Assembly: GCA_027577595.1 (NCBI GenBank) | Contig: JANBRJ010000030.1 | Span: 1-64,000, forward strand | Length of the DNA: 64,000 nucleotides | Direction of reading: 5' to 3' | Source of the DNA: Coemansia sp. RSA 487 | Lineage: Eukaryota > Kickxellomycota > Kickxellomycetes > Kickxellales > Kickxellaceae | Part shown: positions 1-8,938 of the stretch, in pieces | Layout: every line of letters starts with the position of its first letter | Position numbering within the stretch: the stretch's first letter is position 1 | The notes under the pieces: generated by a model | Told to the model about the DNA's origin: nothing | The model's input: only the letters and a program-made list of their open reading frames with translations | Database searches by the model: none | Translations under genes and position numbers: made by a program

Positions 1-12
1 CAGAGCACAGTT

Positions 13-414
13 TCAACCTACCTGATTGCGAAAGTTGTTTTGTGGCGGCGTTGCAGACGCACTGCTCATGAGTCTAAAGTGCTGTTGGATGCCCCTGTTA
101 ACATCCTTAAGCTCGCGGAATTCCCTCTCCATCCTTTCATCGCGTGCTTTTTGGTCGTCGCGCATTTCCTGAAACTGCCTGGCAAGGTTTTGGTCTCGCT
201 CCTCTTGCCTTCTGTCTCGCTCCTCTTGCCTTCTGTCCCGCTCTCTGTCTCGCTCCTCCTGCCTTCTGTTCCGTTCTCTGTCTCGCTCCTCTTGCTTTCT
301 GTCCCGCTCCTTTTGATGCTCCATAAAGCTGTTCTGCGATTCAACAAGGCCAGCTATTGACCGGAGCAAAATTTCCAAAGTTGAGCTTGGCAATTCATTA
401 CCCGTATTCGACAT
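13..414 (-). CDS. Charged coiled-coil protein, probable first exon, gene continues off the left edge
   Basis: The frame opens at an ATG at 414 and encodes about 130 residues: an ordinary N-terminus, then a long run of Arg/Glu/Asp/Gln repeats of the type RDRRQEE (residues about 35-95), predicted to form a single charged helix or coiled coil. The frame can end at a TGA at 13-15. A strong splice donor (CAG then GTAGGT, intron beginning at 21 and reading left) falls exactly between two codons, so positions 22-414 may instead be a phase-0 first exon. A TATA-like stretch lies at about 465-472. I recognise no family; the helix repeat alone carries no function. It could be a host gene or the N-terminus of an element-borne protein. 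Confidence 0.45.
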   Translation of the reverse strand: MSNTGNELPSSTLEILLRSIAGLVESQNSFMEHQKERDRKQEERDRERNRRQEERDRERDRRQEERDRRQEERDQNLARQFQEMRDDQKARDERMEREFRELKDVNRGIQQHFRLMSSASATPPQNNFRNQVG

Positions 415-2762
415 TGTGTGGCAAGACTAAATGAAAAAGTAATGTTGTTGGTAAAGTGTTGAAAGGGGTATATTCCAATGCAAAAAGTAGTAGTGAAACT
501 CAAACTTGAACAAGACAGAAAAAGAGAGAAAAGAAAGGCTGGTGGAAAAGGCACTGAAGCTTGTTTATTTTATTTTTTGTGGGCCAATCAATCACACTCG
601 ATTTTCCGCAGTTTTATTTTTTTTCTTTTGTGCCTTGATTTCACATACAGCATCGGCTGGCTCATGTCTTTGCCAAGCCAGAAGAATGACTGACTGCCGA
701 GCCAAAAAATGGCTTTGTTGAGACTGCCGATTAGATGGCATGTGTGAGAAAAGCTTGGTGTCCTATCACTGGTATAGCCATTAGAAGCAACAGAAAGCTC
801 TAGCTCCGCCACCCTCTGTTGTGGGTATCTGGCTCCCTTGCACTTGCGCTGCTGATACTTGCTGCTCGCAATTTTGGATGCTCGCAGATCCCCCAACTTG
901 CCAAGTCTCCAAGCTCGCGGTTGCGCTGAGATGCATAAGCATCTTCATGGTAGAAATGCCCACAGATGCCGAAAGCCACACTGTTTGGTTCTCAGTCGCT
1001 GTGCAAGACAGCGAAGCGCTAATCGGACCATGGCAGCCGCTTCCATTCTTGCTCTGCACCTGCGCTGTCCATATATTTGGCAGTTTTGGTGCTTTTACTA
1101 GCACACACTAGATTGCCTCCACTTGATTGAGCATTCCGCTGTGAAGCCACAGTCCACAACAGGTGTTTTGCCAGTGATAAAAAGTTCAAAACGCTATACA
1201 TGCTATCCTGGGATACTACGGCAGTACCGTCTGCTCTGTACAAGTACTTGACATTTGATGGAAGCAGAGGCTTTTCCAGCGCACTCGTCGGCATTGGTCA
1301 TCCCACATCCATACACAAAAGGCACAGCCAAGTCGATCGAACAAGTGCCCAGCAGCGACCTTATCCACGCAGCGGCTGCCGTATAAAGTATCAGCCAACG
1401 TGAAAATAAAAGCTTTATAGTTCTGACGAAGCAAGCAACGAGCTTACAAAAAGCTCATCTGGAAATCTCGCAGAAATAGCAGCGAATCAGCTAGTGTTGG
1501 TAGCATCAGCTGTTTGTGGTTGCTATTAAACTGAGCTCACGCCTGCGGCTGTGTGCTCTCTTGATGCCTGACTATCCAGTAACGTCGTGACCCATCATTT
1601 TCAGCTGGAAGCGCCACATTCAAGTCAAACGCAGATGTCTAAATTACAAATGCAAACATGAAAAGTACAGGAAATAAAAGGAATAGAAAAGTAAATGAAA
1701 TGCCAAAGCGGTAAATAAGCATTCTTTATTAGCCTACAAAACAGCTCACTAATGACTAGCAGTTTCCAGGCGGTCCATATGATCACGCATCCAGCCAAAT
1801 AGACCGTCAAAGCTCTCTGCAATCGCAATTTGACAGTGTGTAGTCCTCTTTAGCATCATTACAAAGCTTGGATTGTTCATAGGGGCCAGAATCAAGGGTA
1901 ACGGGACAAGAAGACCTAATATAAAACAACAAATATTGTGTTGCATTGGTAGTTTGTGAAACAGAGTGTTTTGCACTCTACAGATGTGCTTATAACTGGA
2001 ATATCGTTCTGGCACAGCTGCCGCTTCAACCCTTCAATACTTTGTGGTGCATCTGGAATTATAGTGGTTGTTGAAACAGATATGGCGCCTTTAGCGATTG
2101 CAAACAAAGAAACTGTGCTACTACGGCTATGGTGAAATCCAAGTCGATTGAAACTGAAATAAGCAGATGCTCTATACAAACAGACAATTCAGACAAAGCT
2201 TTTGACGCTATCATTGCATGCCCCTCCAATGCGTGCATGTTTCTGGTAAATGCAAGACTGAATAAACAAAGACGTAACCCAAATGGAACTACAACCCAGC
2301 CTTTCAATCGTAGAGGAATAGGCAAAATAATTGGGATTCGTGTCCCCTTTCTCGGATAGATAACGACAAAAGCAGAGCTGCAATGTTTGCGGGCACGATA
2401 TATAATAACCAAATGTAGCGACAAAGGACAAGCATAAGCCTTTGCTTAATCAGTGCTAGCATCAAGTGCTTGATGATTTTAGACAAAGGGAACAAAAATT
2501 CTGTTTGTGAAAACAGACTAGAATTAATTTTGTATGAATAAAAGTATATTATAAAAGCTGAAGAGATCAAGAGAAGAAAAGACTTGTCTACCTGCAATGA
2601 CATGACATGCTGTTAAATAATGGTAAATATACATCCAGTAATTAGATTTTGTATCACATTGGCAATAATAGACAGAATTATAATTAGAACTGTTAATGTC
2701 TATTTTGATTTTTTAGCATAGTTTAAATATATATAGTGTGAAATATATGGCAACACAGCTCA
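415..2762. other. Gene-poor stretch with decayed coding-like patches
   Basis: No single convincing gene. A GC-richer patch at about 780-1440 is open in several frames on both strands but has no long frame and no motif I know. Minus-strand open segments at about 1749-2430 look coding-like in composition and are broken up; one piece near 2040-2090 faintly resembles helicase motif Ia of RecQ proteins. From about 2430 rightward the DNA is AT-rich and runs into the repeats listed separately. Confidence 0.5.
2519..2670 (+). repeat. Dispersed repeat Y, copy 1
   Basis: This 150-bp segment matches 11165-11320 in the same orientation with scattered substitutions. Both contain a TATA-like stretch (TATTATAAAA) followed about 75 bp later by an ATG opening a short frame that starts MVNIHPVIRF in both copies. 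A third, shorter match lies inverted at 9601-9655. Several differences within the short frame are synonymous, but the frames end differently, so coding is doubtful. Confidence 0.7.
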
Positions 2763-2909
2763 TGCAATAATAATTCACTATGTAACTTGCACACTGGGTC
2801 ACAATCAAAAGTTTAATTGCTGTATTGTTTGTATGGCTACAAAAGCCAGACTGTTGATGAAAAATAAAGACAAGGAAATTTAGTTCTGTCAAGACTTTTA
2901 TTTGTAACA
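2763..2909 (+). mobile_element. Solo LTR, family B short form (147 bp)
   Basis: An LTR fossil with TG start and CA end, 147 bp, the same length as the copies at 7467-7613 and 11478-11624. It carries the family TATA block (GGCTACAAAAGCC here) and an AATAAAG polyadenylation-like signal before the TTTGTAACA end. Flanking pentamers GCTCA and GTTCA match at four of five bases, as expected for an old target duplication. No internal region is attached. It is old and decayed. Confidence 0.75.
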
Positions 2910-3300
2910 GTTCAATCACTGAAAGCTGATTTAATGTAATGAGGCAGATTTGGTGGGCCATGTGACGAGTTTACCATGGACCTAGGATAAAATAACACAG
3001 AGTAGTTATTTGATATCTTATTGCTCAAACTAGATAAGAAAAAAGAAAAGAAAACAAAATCCTTTTGCCTTCCTTCGGAAGGCAATAATCCACGGGCAAT
3101 GCTGCCTTTATATGTAGCAGAGAGCCGCTACATGTTGTGGGCTATTTCATTGTTAGTGTTTAGTGGCTGTGCAAACCCATTGTCATGGGTTTGCCTTGCA
3201 TACGGCCATCACACTAGCGTGACATGCCAAATACTCCTTACTTGAGCTGTATTTGTATAGTTTAAGATATCCCCCATACTACTTGTAAGAATTTGTATTT
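2910..3300 (+). repeat. Dispersed repeat X, copy 1, split by an LTR A insertion
   Basis: Positions 2910-2960 joined to 3225-3300 align without interruption to 11050-11160 (shared landmarks: GAGGCAGATTTGGT, then TATAGTTTAAGATATC). In this copy the alignment is broken by the LTR at 2961-3224, flanked by GGCCA and TGCCA; in the other copy the site is empty. X was therefore present before the LTR inserted. Confidence 0.75.
2961..3224 (-). mobile_element. Solo LTR, family A (264 bp)
   Basis: This LTR fossil lies in reverse orientation. Read on the minus strand it begins TGTCACGCTAGTGTGA and ends in CGTCACA, with a TATA box (ACATATAAAGG), a hairpin (CAAACCCA/TGGGTTTG) and a second hairpin formed by GCCTTCC/GGAAGGC. 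It aligns along its length with 8939-9200 and 9351-9600. The target duplication GGCCA/TGCCA and the empty site at about 11094 confirm the ends. TG/CA ends, 5-bp duplications and size fit Ty3- or Ty1-like LTR elements; no internal genes remain to say which. Old. Confidence 0.85.
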
Positions 3301-4493
3301 GGATTGTAATACATGTCAGTTTCTGAGCTCTGGAATATTGAAATCGAGTTTAAACCCATACATGTTTTAGTATTGTTCCCAACTCATTGCTTTTTTCAAA
3401 AAATTATAAATATTCTCAATGCCAATAATTCCAAGGCACGCTTGTTATTTGGTACTAATAAAGCACTAAGCATAGTTGTAAACTACACTTGCATAAATGA
3501 GTTTTACTGATTGTGTGCTTCAATGTTCATGGAAATTTGTGACAGTTATAAGTTATAACAGATATAAACAATACAGCTTATACGCCAAGGGTTTCATTTT
3601 GAAGCTAGACTATAACACAATGTACAAATCACAAAGAAAATCCCAACCGGACATTATCACAAGTTTAATTGCTGACATTGCATTTGACTTTAACAGTTGC
3701 TGTAATGTCATTGTCATCTGCGCTAATTGGGCTTCTCGCAATCTTGTCATATGGCATAATCGCACAAGATGCCCTTTAGCTGTTGCTTTTGGGAATCTCA
3801 TCATATGCCGAATCAATCTCTTGCAAAAAGTAGCTGGAAAGGCAGAGAGATACGTGGATACATTGCTCTCTTGGGAGACTGCATCTGCTTGTTAATCCAC
3901 TTGAGCATTTCAAATACTTTGCTACAACTCGTGTGGCAACCTGGGTGGTAAAAGCAGCAACTCTGCCATTTCTCGGCTTGATTGCTTCCTTCCTGAGCTT
4001 ATCACGAGATTTCTGGGCTGACAAGGCAATGTTGGCTTTAGTCACAGGATAATGACCTGAGCACGACTTTTGCAGTGGTGTCTGCACTGTGTGTCCAGGG
4101 CTGAGAGACAATGATCAAACCTGTGCAGCTATACCAACATTACTGAAAGTAATGCGTTTGTCGCGTTGGTTGATGGCTACCAAAGAATCAGACTGGTACT
4201 TTGGCTCTCTTTTTATTGTTCACTGGGAGTTGACAAAAGTTTCGTTTTCTCTGTCTGATGTGGCCATTGTCACAATTTGTAAATGGTAAAACGAAAAGGC
4301 AGGGTTTAAAAATAAACAAAAAGGCAAAGGGAAAAGAAAAACAAAAAGTTAAAACTATGGTCAGTGTTTATTTACTTGTTTGTTGTGTTGACAGTGAAAA
4401 ATTGCAATCAGACAAACACAGCCAATGGATTCAATCAGATGATTTTCCAAGCCAAAAAAAAAACAATCGTTCAACTTTGCTATAGGCTCTTGG
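3301..4493. other. AT-rich stretch without a gene I can support
   Basis: Open frames up to about 130 codons occur (plus strand 3497-3895, minus strand 3776-4111), but their composition and overlap on both strands look like chance or decayed sequence. I see no motif, splice pattern or promoter that would support a gene. Confidence 0.45.
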
Positions 4494-4708
4494 TATTACA
4501 TGAATAAAAAGTAATCACAAATGGAACTAAAATTTCTTTACATTTATTATAATAAAACATGGCCTTTTATAGCTGCTACAACCAAACAAAAACTATTCAG
4601 ATAATTGGATAGCATATATCGCATGCTATCCAACAATATGATCCACTTAACGCGAGTCAAGCATATTGCAATTCGGCTCTCAAATGGCAGAGCCGAATCG
4701 TTATTACA
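4494..4708 (-). mobile_element. Solo LTR, family B long form (about 215 bp)
   Basis: This LTR fossil is in reverse orientation. The minus strand begins TGTAATAACGATTCGG and contains three consecutive inverted repeats: TCGGCTCT/AGAGCCGA, an AATATG arm pair, and GGATAGCAT/ATGCTATCC. A TATA block (GCTATAAAAGGCC), an AATAAA-like signal and the family GGAACT block follow. Its start abuts the RecQ fragment at 4709. No target duplication is visible. Old, solo, decayed. Confidence 0.75.
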
Positions 4709-4851
4709 TATGCTGTAAGCTGGAAAACAAGGATTTTGCCTGCACCGGTGGGCATGATGCAGATAACATCTTTGCCGGACACATGTGTAAAGTAAATGGC
4801 ATGCAATTTGTCATTGGAACCATTAAAGAGATATTTTCTAGGTGGAAACAA
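4709..4851 (-). pseudogene. RecQ-type DNA helicase fragment (motif I region only)
   Basis: On the minus strand this piece encodes about 47 residues that include GKDVICIMPTGAGK followed by VFQLTA. This is the Walker A motif of RecQ helicases (family pattern G-[KR]-D-V-x(3)-M-P-T-G-A-G-K-S-L-x-[FY]-Q-L-P-A), with an LHAI segment upstream where the family has its Q-x-x-A-I element. The invariant Ser after GAGK is Ile here, and nothing of the remaining helicase adjoins. Both ends abut family B LTRs. It is a relic. RecQ genes of this sort are known at fungal subtelomeres (TLH genes) and in multicopy elements; which source applies is unknown. Confidence 0.7.
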
Positions 4852-4852
4852 A

Positions 4853-4967
4853 GTTCCTCTTTGACTTTATTCAGACAAAATATTGGCTTTTATAGCTGCT
4901 AAAGCCCTACGCAAAACATTTTGTAATGATGATGGCTCGACAATTCACGAGTCTGATCTCTATCACA
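4853..4967 (-). mobile_element. Family B LTR, truncated
   Basis: The minus strand starts TGTGATAGAGATCAGACTCG, carries the TATA block GCTATAAAAGCC, a GAATAAAG signal and the GGAACTTTG block, then loses the family sequence at the junction with the helicase fragment. An LTR fossil, solo and incomplete. Confidence 0.6.
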
Positions 4968-5191
4968 CTGGTAGCACCTTCAGGATTAAAAAGGTTCTAT
5001 ATAGAATCATTCAAAAGGTTGAACTTTATAATTCATTTATTATAGTAAAAGAAAATAATGCAACAAAACCAGTATATTTGCATATTTCCAAAAAAAATAT
5101 GACAAAGGCAGTTGACATAATGCAACTGCATATGTGAGTTGCTAGGGATATTGCATGCCAACAGCTAAATTACAATATCCTTCAAAAATAA

Positions 5192-5362
5192 TTACTTGTT
5201 CTTTATTTTTTTGATTATTTCCTGTGCTGCCTTAACTCCTTCCGAATTCAAAGCATATTTCCTTGGACGTGGTTGGTTACTGCCACTGCTGCTTGATCCC
5301 TTATTGCCGCTGCTGCTTGATCCCTTATTGCCACTGTTGTCTGAACCCTTATTTTCACTCAT
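5192..5362 (-). CDS. Micro-ORF, 56-aa Ser/Gly/Lys-rich basic protein (RxRKY family)
   Basis: An ATG at 5362 opens 56 codons. Residues 5-28 hold an Asn-Lys-Gly-Ser repeat (about 2.5 units of GNKGSSSS), followed by PRPRKYALNSEGVKAAQEI and a lysine-rich end. The RPRKYAL segment resembles RERKYTL in the ORF at 11928-12083 and RERKKGL at 10239-10376. A TATA box (CATATAAAAGGG, about 5470-5482) lies about 110 bp upstream on the same strand. Codons end mainly in A or T, unlike the GC-ending core genes of the window. No signal peptide or membrane segment. Function unknown; a disordered nucleic-acid-binding peptide is one guess from composition only. Confidence 0.5.
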   Translation of the reverse strand: MSENKGSDNSGNKGSSSSGNKGSSSSGSNQPRPRKYALNSEGVKAAQEIIKKIKNK

Positions 5363-5469
5363 TGCTGAACTGTATTATGCCGTTTGTTAGTATACCTGCG
5401 TTTTGGCGTTTGTTAATCTGCTTATGCTATGATGTGGAGCAAAAATGAAAAAACAACTGCCTCACCATT

Positions 5470-5482
5470 CCCTTTTATATGT
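5470..5482 (-). promoter_or_regulatory. TATA box for the micro-ORF at 5192-5362
   Basis: ACATATAAAAGGG on the minus strand, about 110 bp before the ATG at 5362. Similar boxes precede the other micro-ORFs of the island. Confidence 0.45.
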
Positions 5483-5511
5483 CCCATCAACAATTTTTCA
5501 AGCTACTATAA

Positions 5512-5605
5512 TGTTACAAATAAAAGTCTTGATGGAACCAAAGTTTCTTGTCATTATTTTTACGAACAACCTGGCTTTTGTAGCCATACAAACACCATAA
5601 AAGTC
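5512..5605 (-). mobile_element. Family B LTR, truncated
   Basis: The plus strand begins TGTTACAAATAAAAGTCTTG, then GGAACC, the polyadenylation-signal block and GGCTTTTGTAGCC. It matches the 3' part (in LTR orientation) of the 147-bp copies closely and then diverges after about 5600. An incomplete LTR fossil. Confidence 0.65.
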
Positions 5606-6160
5606 ACATATATCCCCATCATATCCACCTAGCTACCTTTCCTACTTGGAAAAAGAGAGATCCACTGCATATCCTCTGGACAAAATTTTAGAGAGAATAT
5701 AAACACATAGAACATCAATTCTATCATTAGAACCCAGTCCTAAAATATTGCACGCAAAGTGAATTTGCAATGACACAAAGAGTTTCAAAGGACGCAAAGG
5801 AATATATTCAAAGGATAAAAAGACCAAAAAGCTAGAAAGGTTATAATTGGGGATGACAGATGAAGGTACTACAAGATTGGATGGATGAATAGGTGACTTT
5901 TTGTTTTTCAATGATAGATACTTCTAGCCATTGTTATATAGCCAATAAAACAAACCAATATGAAGACATATTGTGTTGAAGAATTTTAATCTGGTTGTTT
6001 TCATATCGAATATTCAAAGTCATTGCATTATAGCCAATGGGGGTACTCCAATAGACATTTTGTTGGACAATTCAAATTCCACTGCTTGTATTCACTATAC
6101 AATACTGAATCACTAGGCGTTTAAGCTAAAAAGAATAGCAAAATTCTGTATGGAATGGCC
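5606..6160. other. AT-rich stretch, no gene seen
   Basis: One minus-strand open segment (5642-5911) has coding-like composition near its middle but no recognised motif and no clear start context. Otherwise I see nothing here. Confidence 0.4.
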
Positions 6161-6171
6161 AGTCAGTAGTG

Positions 6172-6180
6172 GTATAAATA
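6172..6180 (+). promoter_or_regulatory. TATA box for the 24-aa micro-ORF
   Basis: GTATAAATA, about 82 bp upstream of the ATG at 6262. The intervening leader is CA-rich (CTCCTCCATTACCAACCAGC), which looks like a fungal 5' UTR. Confidence 0.5.
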
Positions 6181-6261
6181 GAGAAAGGGCGTCTTGACAT
6201 TGTTAGCTCCTCCATTACCAACCAGCAACACCATTACGTTTCCTCAAACAAGCAAGCCAAG

Positions 6262-6336
6262 ATGCCTCCAGATAGACCAGTAAAGCCACCACTTCCTAGT
6301 CCTTATCCGAGACCTGTTAAGAAGCCTAAAAAGTAA
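6262..6336 (+). CDS. Micro-ORF, 24-aa proline/lysine-rich peptide
   Basis: The ORF has 24 codons beginning MPPDRPVKPPLP and ending PVKKPKK before tandem stops (TAA, then an in-frame second TAA). Eight of the residues are proline and six lysine. A clean TATA box lies 82 bp upstream, and the next LTR B begins only 15 bp after the stop. The peptide is too short for homology. The composition is that of an SH3-ligand-like or DNA/RNA-binding basic peptide, but that is only a description. It may be a chance frame; the promoter context is the main support. Confidence 0.35.
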   Translation: MPPDRPVKPPLPSPYPRPVKKPKK

Positions 6337-6351
6337 TAAATCACCACCTTT

Positions 6352-6563
6352 TGTGATAATGATTAAGCCTGCAACTTAAAATCCTAGTGAAATCACAATA
6401 TGATTGACTCTGAAAGTGAATCATATTGTTGGGAAGAATATTATATATGCTTCCCCATTATCTAGTTCAACTGTCGTAGTGTTTGTATGGCTATAAAAGC
6501 CAGGCTATTAATGAAAACAAAGACAAGGAATTTTGGTTCCATTTAAAGAATATTAATGTAATA
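6352..6563 (+). mobile_element. Solo LTR, family B long form (212 bp)
   Basis: The copy begins TGTGATAATGATTAAGCC and includes the AATATGATT/AATCATATT inverted repeat, the TATA block GGCTATAAAAGCC and GGTTCCATTT near its end. Flanks CCTTT and CGTTT match at four of five positions, supporting the ends as a target duplication. A solo LTR fossil. Confidence 0.7.
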
Positions 6564-6789
6564 CGTTTGATTATTTTTCAATATGATCTGAATGGGAAAT
6601 ATTTTTTATTATAGCATTTTAATCTAATTTAGCTATTTACATTTTAAATTATGCTGTTGCGATGGGGATATGCATGCAAATTGCATGCTACATCATAATT
6701 TGCAAGATCTAGAGCTGCTACACGTCCATTTATGAAGTGATTGTTTTCGCTATGTATGTACTGAAGGAGTTTTTCAGCTATACCCTACT

Positions 6790-7009
6790 TGTGATAGCGA
6801 TTGGGCTTGCAAGCTACGAGCCTAGAAAAATCGCAATACGATTGTCTCATAATGAGTAAATAATATTGTTAGGAACCATACAATATATGCTTTCAGTTAT
6901 CACAATCCTTTTGTTATAGAGTTTCCACGACTGTAAAAGGCATGTTTTATTTGGAACTAAACACGGGGAACTTTAGTTCCATTTTGTTCAGATTTTAGAA
7001 ACTGTTATG
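6790..7009 (+). mobile_element. Solo LTR, family B long form (about 220 bp)
   Basis: The copy begins TGTGATAGCGATTGGGC and retains the GGGGAACTTTAGTTCC block, but its TATA block is eroded. Flanks CTACT/CTACC would be a target duplication with one mismatch if it ends at 7009; the right end is less certain than the left. An old LTR fossil. Confidence 0.6.
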
Positions 7010-7095
7010 CTACCAACTGGCATATTATGATTAATGAAATAAACTCTTTCAATAGCTGACTCTAGCAGTTTGCATTCCAAGCTGCTTACCCCATA

Positions 7096-7316
7096 TGTTA
7101 TAATAAACCTTGAAACTTTACTTGACAGAACTAAAGTTCCTCTCACTTTCTTTCAAAAACAAAACATGGATTTTATGGCCATCAAAACACTACAAAGAAA
7201 GGATTGTAATAATTGGATAGCATACAGTACATGCTTCCCAATAATATGATTGGCTTGCATTGAGTCAATCATATTGCAATTCAGCTTGCATGCTGTTGAG
7301 CTGAACCATTATCACA
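7096..7316 (-). mobile_element. Solo LTR, family B long form (221 bp)
   Basis: In reverse orientation: the minus strand begins TGTGATAATGGTTCAGCTC and ends TTATTATAACA. The inverted repeats TCAGCT/AGCTGA and AATATGATTG/CAATCATATT are intact, and TGAGTCA sits at 7261-7267. No target duplication is visible. A solo LTR fossil. Confidence 0.7.
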
Positions 7317-7466
7317 CTATCTTGTAACATATGCATCTGTTAAGTGCACCACATGTTCTTGAAATGCATGAGAGGCGCGTGGCTGACACAAAAATATCCA
7401 TTAGATATATGTATTGGTTTGGCTTATGAGTAGTAATATCAAATTTGAACAAAAAAATAAGGAGGA

Positions 7467-7613
7467 TGTTACAAATAAAAGCCTTGACGGAACTAAAATT
7501 CCTTATCTTTATTTTTCATGAACAATCTGGGTTTTGTACTCATACAAAACACTACAGTAATTAAATCTGTGATTGTGACTCACCACGCAACTCGCATGCC
7601 GATCATTGTCACA
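7467..7613 (-). mobile_element. Solo LTR, family B short form (147 bp) with perfect 5-bp target duplication
   Basis: The plus strand begins TGTTACAAATAAAAGCC and ends ATTGTCACA. The flanking pentamers are GAGGA (7462-7466) and GAGGA (7614-7618). This fixes the ends and the 5-bp integration footprint of the family. Length is identical to 2763-2909 and 11478-11624; by eye about three quarters of positions agree with the latter. TGACTCA lies at 7576-7582. A solo LTR fossil of moderate age. Confidence 0.9.
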
Positions 7614-7757
7614 GAGGAGGGTAAATTACTCCAGAAATATGAGAGCACCTTCATGTAAGAATTATCCAGGGATTTCGAGGAATGTCTTCAATTAACACAA
7701 TTTTTGAGACCCACATGCTCTGCATTGTCAAAATTGATCTACAATTATTTAATCATA

Positions 7758-7928
7758 TTAACGTAGCTTATTAAGTTCCCTATTTATTGATCTTATTCTT
7801 GCATCAATCTTACTCAAAAGTTCGATATATTGCATATTTCCTGCATCACCAAGTAATAGGTTAGAAAGACGTTTTTTTTCATCAGACGCTTTTTGTAAAG
7901 CATCTTCTAGTTTTGATATTGAAGGCAT
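7758..7928 (-). CDS. Micro-ORF, 56-aa helical protein
   Basis: The frame runs from ATG 7928 (MPSISKLEDALQKASDEKKR) to TAA at 7758. An upstream in-frame ATG at 7970 would add 14 residues. I prefer 7928 because the TATA box (TTATATAA, about 8003-8010) then lies about 80 bp upstream, as for its neighbours. The sequence has heptad-like Leu/Ile spacing throughout (LEDAL, LSNLLL, IELLSKI, IRSINREL) and should be a short helical hairpin or coiled coil. No family recognised. The 171-nt reading frame equals that of the ORF at 5192-5362, probably by coincidence. Confidence 0.45.
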   Translation of the reverse strand: MPSISKLEDALQKASDEKKRLSNLLLGDAGNMQYIELLSKIDARIRSINRELNKLR

Positions 7929-8010
7929 TATGTTTATATATTGGGATATTGTCTGTTGATGATCGAACATGACGGAAAAATGGACAATAGCTTGTTCGGC
8001 TTCTTATATA

Positions 8011-8560
8011 ACCACCAACTAGGTACACTCATGAAATGTGGCACTTTTATGATGCAACCAAAAAACCATCTAAAAATGGAACATCCACAATGGACATCAT
8101 ATTATCATTGAACCTAATATCCACTTCTAAATATGACTTAATATAATACATTACGTTTAGAAAACATATAATCGCTGTGCAATTAGAAATATACAGGCTA
8201 CATATAGGATTCTATTTTCAATTGCAGGATAATGGTAATAATATCAATATTTTGCAGAGCACATATACAAACAATGCTGCATAAGAAATATCCCTGATTC
8301 TCATTTAGTAAATAATTCAGCTATCAATCATTTGTTATATTTATATTCCTATTCAATCTTTTATATTAATAATTCATCCCATATTGCAGTCAATTAATAA
8401 CACGTATTAACAGAAAGGTAAATATAGTAACAGAAGCTATATAATTAAAACTAATGGTAATTCTAAAAATATCATTTGGAAAGATGCAGGTAGAAATAAA
8501 AGTGAACATTAATAATTTTTGAAGAGTATATTACATTAAGAACAATCCAGCACATACTTC
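8011..8560. other. AT-rich stretch, nothing recognised
   Basis: Very AT-rich DNA with stops in all frames. It ends in the promoter of the ORF at 8647 (TATAAAAAG at about 8566-8574). Confidence 0.5.
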
Positions 8561-8646
8561 TGTAATATAAAAAGCGAAGAAAATTTTATAGCCATTTTAT
8601 TTTTGCTGCTATGCAACAGCATTAACCTAACCTCTATACATCCAAA

Positions 8647-8886
8647 ATGGGTATAACTGTGATATTTATGCACCATGCTGGTGCTGCTAACATGGCATTT
8701 ACTCATCCTGGTGATCCTAATAAGCAGAAAGATAGGAAGGCAGCTGTAAGGGCTTTACTAGCTAGAAGAAGAGAGACTATGGTAAACAACAACGAATCTG
8801 AAGAAGAAATTAAAAGAGCTATAAAACATATTATAATTGTTGGATATCAAGCTGGAGCGATTCCCAAAAGGACAGAAAGAAAATAG
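8647..8886 (+). CDS. Micro-ORF, 79-aa basic helical protein
   Basis: An ATG at 8647 opens 79 codons; a second in-frame ATG at 8692 (MAFTHPGDPNKQKDRKAAV) would give 64. A TATA box at about 8566-8574 lies about 80 bp before the first ATG. The central part is strongly helical and basic (KDRKAAVRALLARRRE), followed by an acidic NNNESEEE stretch and a second helix (EIKRAIKHIIIVGYQAG). Family A LTR begins 53 bp after the stop. No family recognised; it is the longest of the island's small ORFs and has balanced, protein-like composition. Confidence 0.5.
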   Translation: MGITVIFMHHAGAANMAFTHPGDPNKQKDRKAAVRALLARRRETMVNNNESEEEIKRAIKHIIIVGYQAGAIPKRTERK

Positions 8887-8938
8887 AATTCAGAGAATCC
8901 AAGAAGGAATATGGATAAATACGGCTATGTAAGTCGAA

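Noticed and set aside
3497-3895. 132-codon plus-strand ORF in the AT-rich island
   Set aside because: No TATA box at the usual distance, no motif, overlaps an open minus-strand frame; probably chance.
7096-7316. Family B as MITEs with terminal inverted repeats (TGTTATAA/TTATCACA)
   Set aside because: TG/CA ends, 5-bp target duplications, a TATA box and a polyadenylation-like signal in fixed order fit LTRs better than MITEs.
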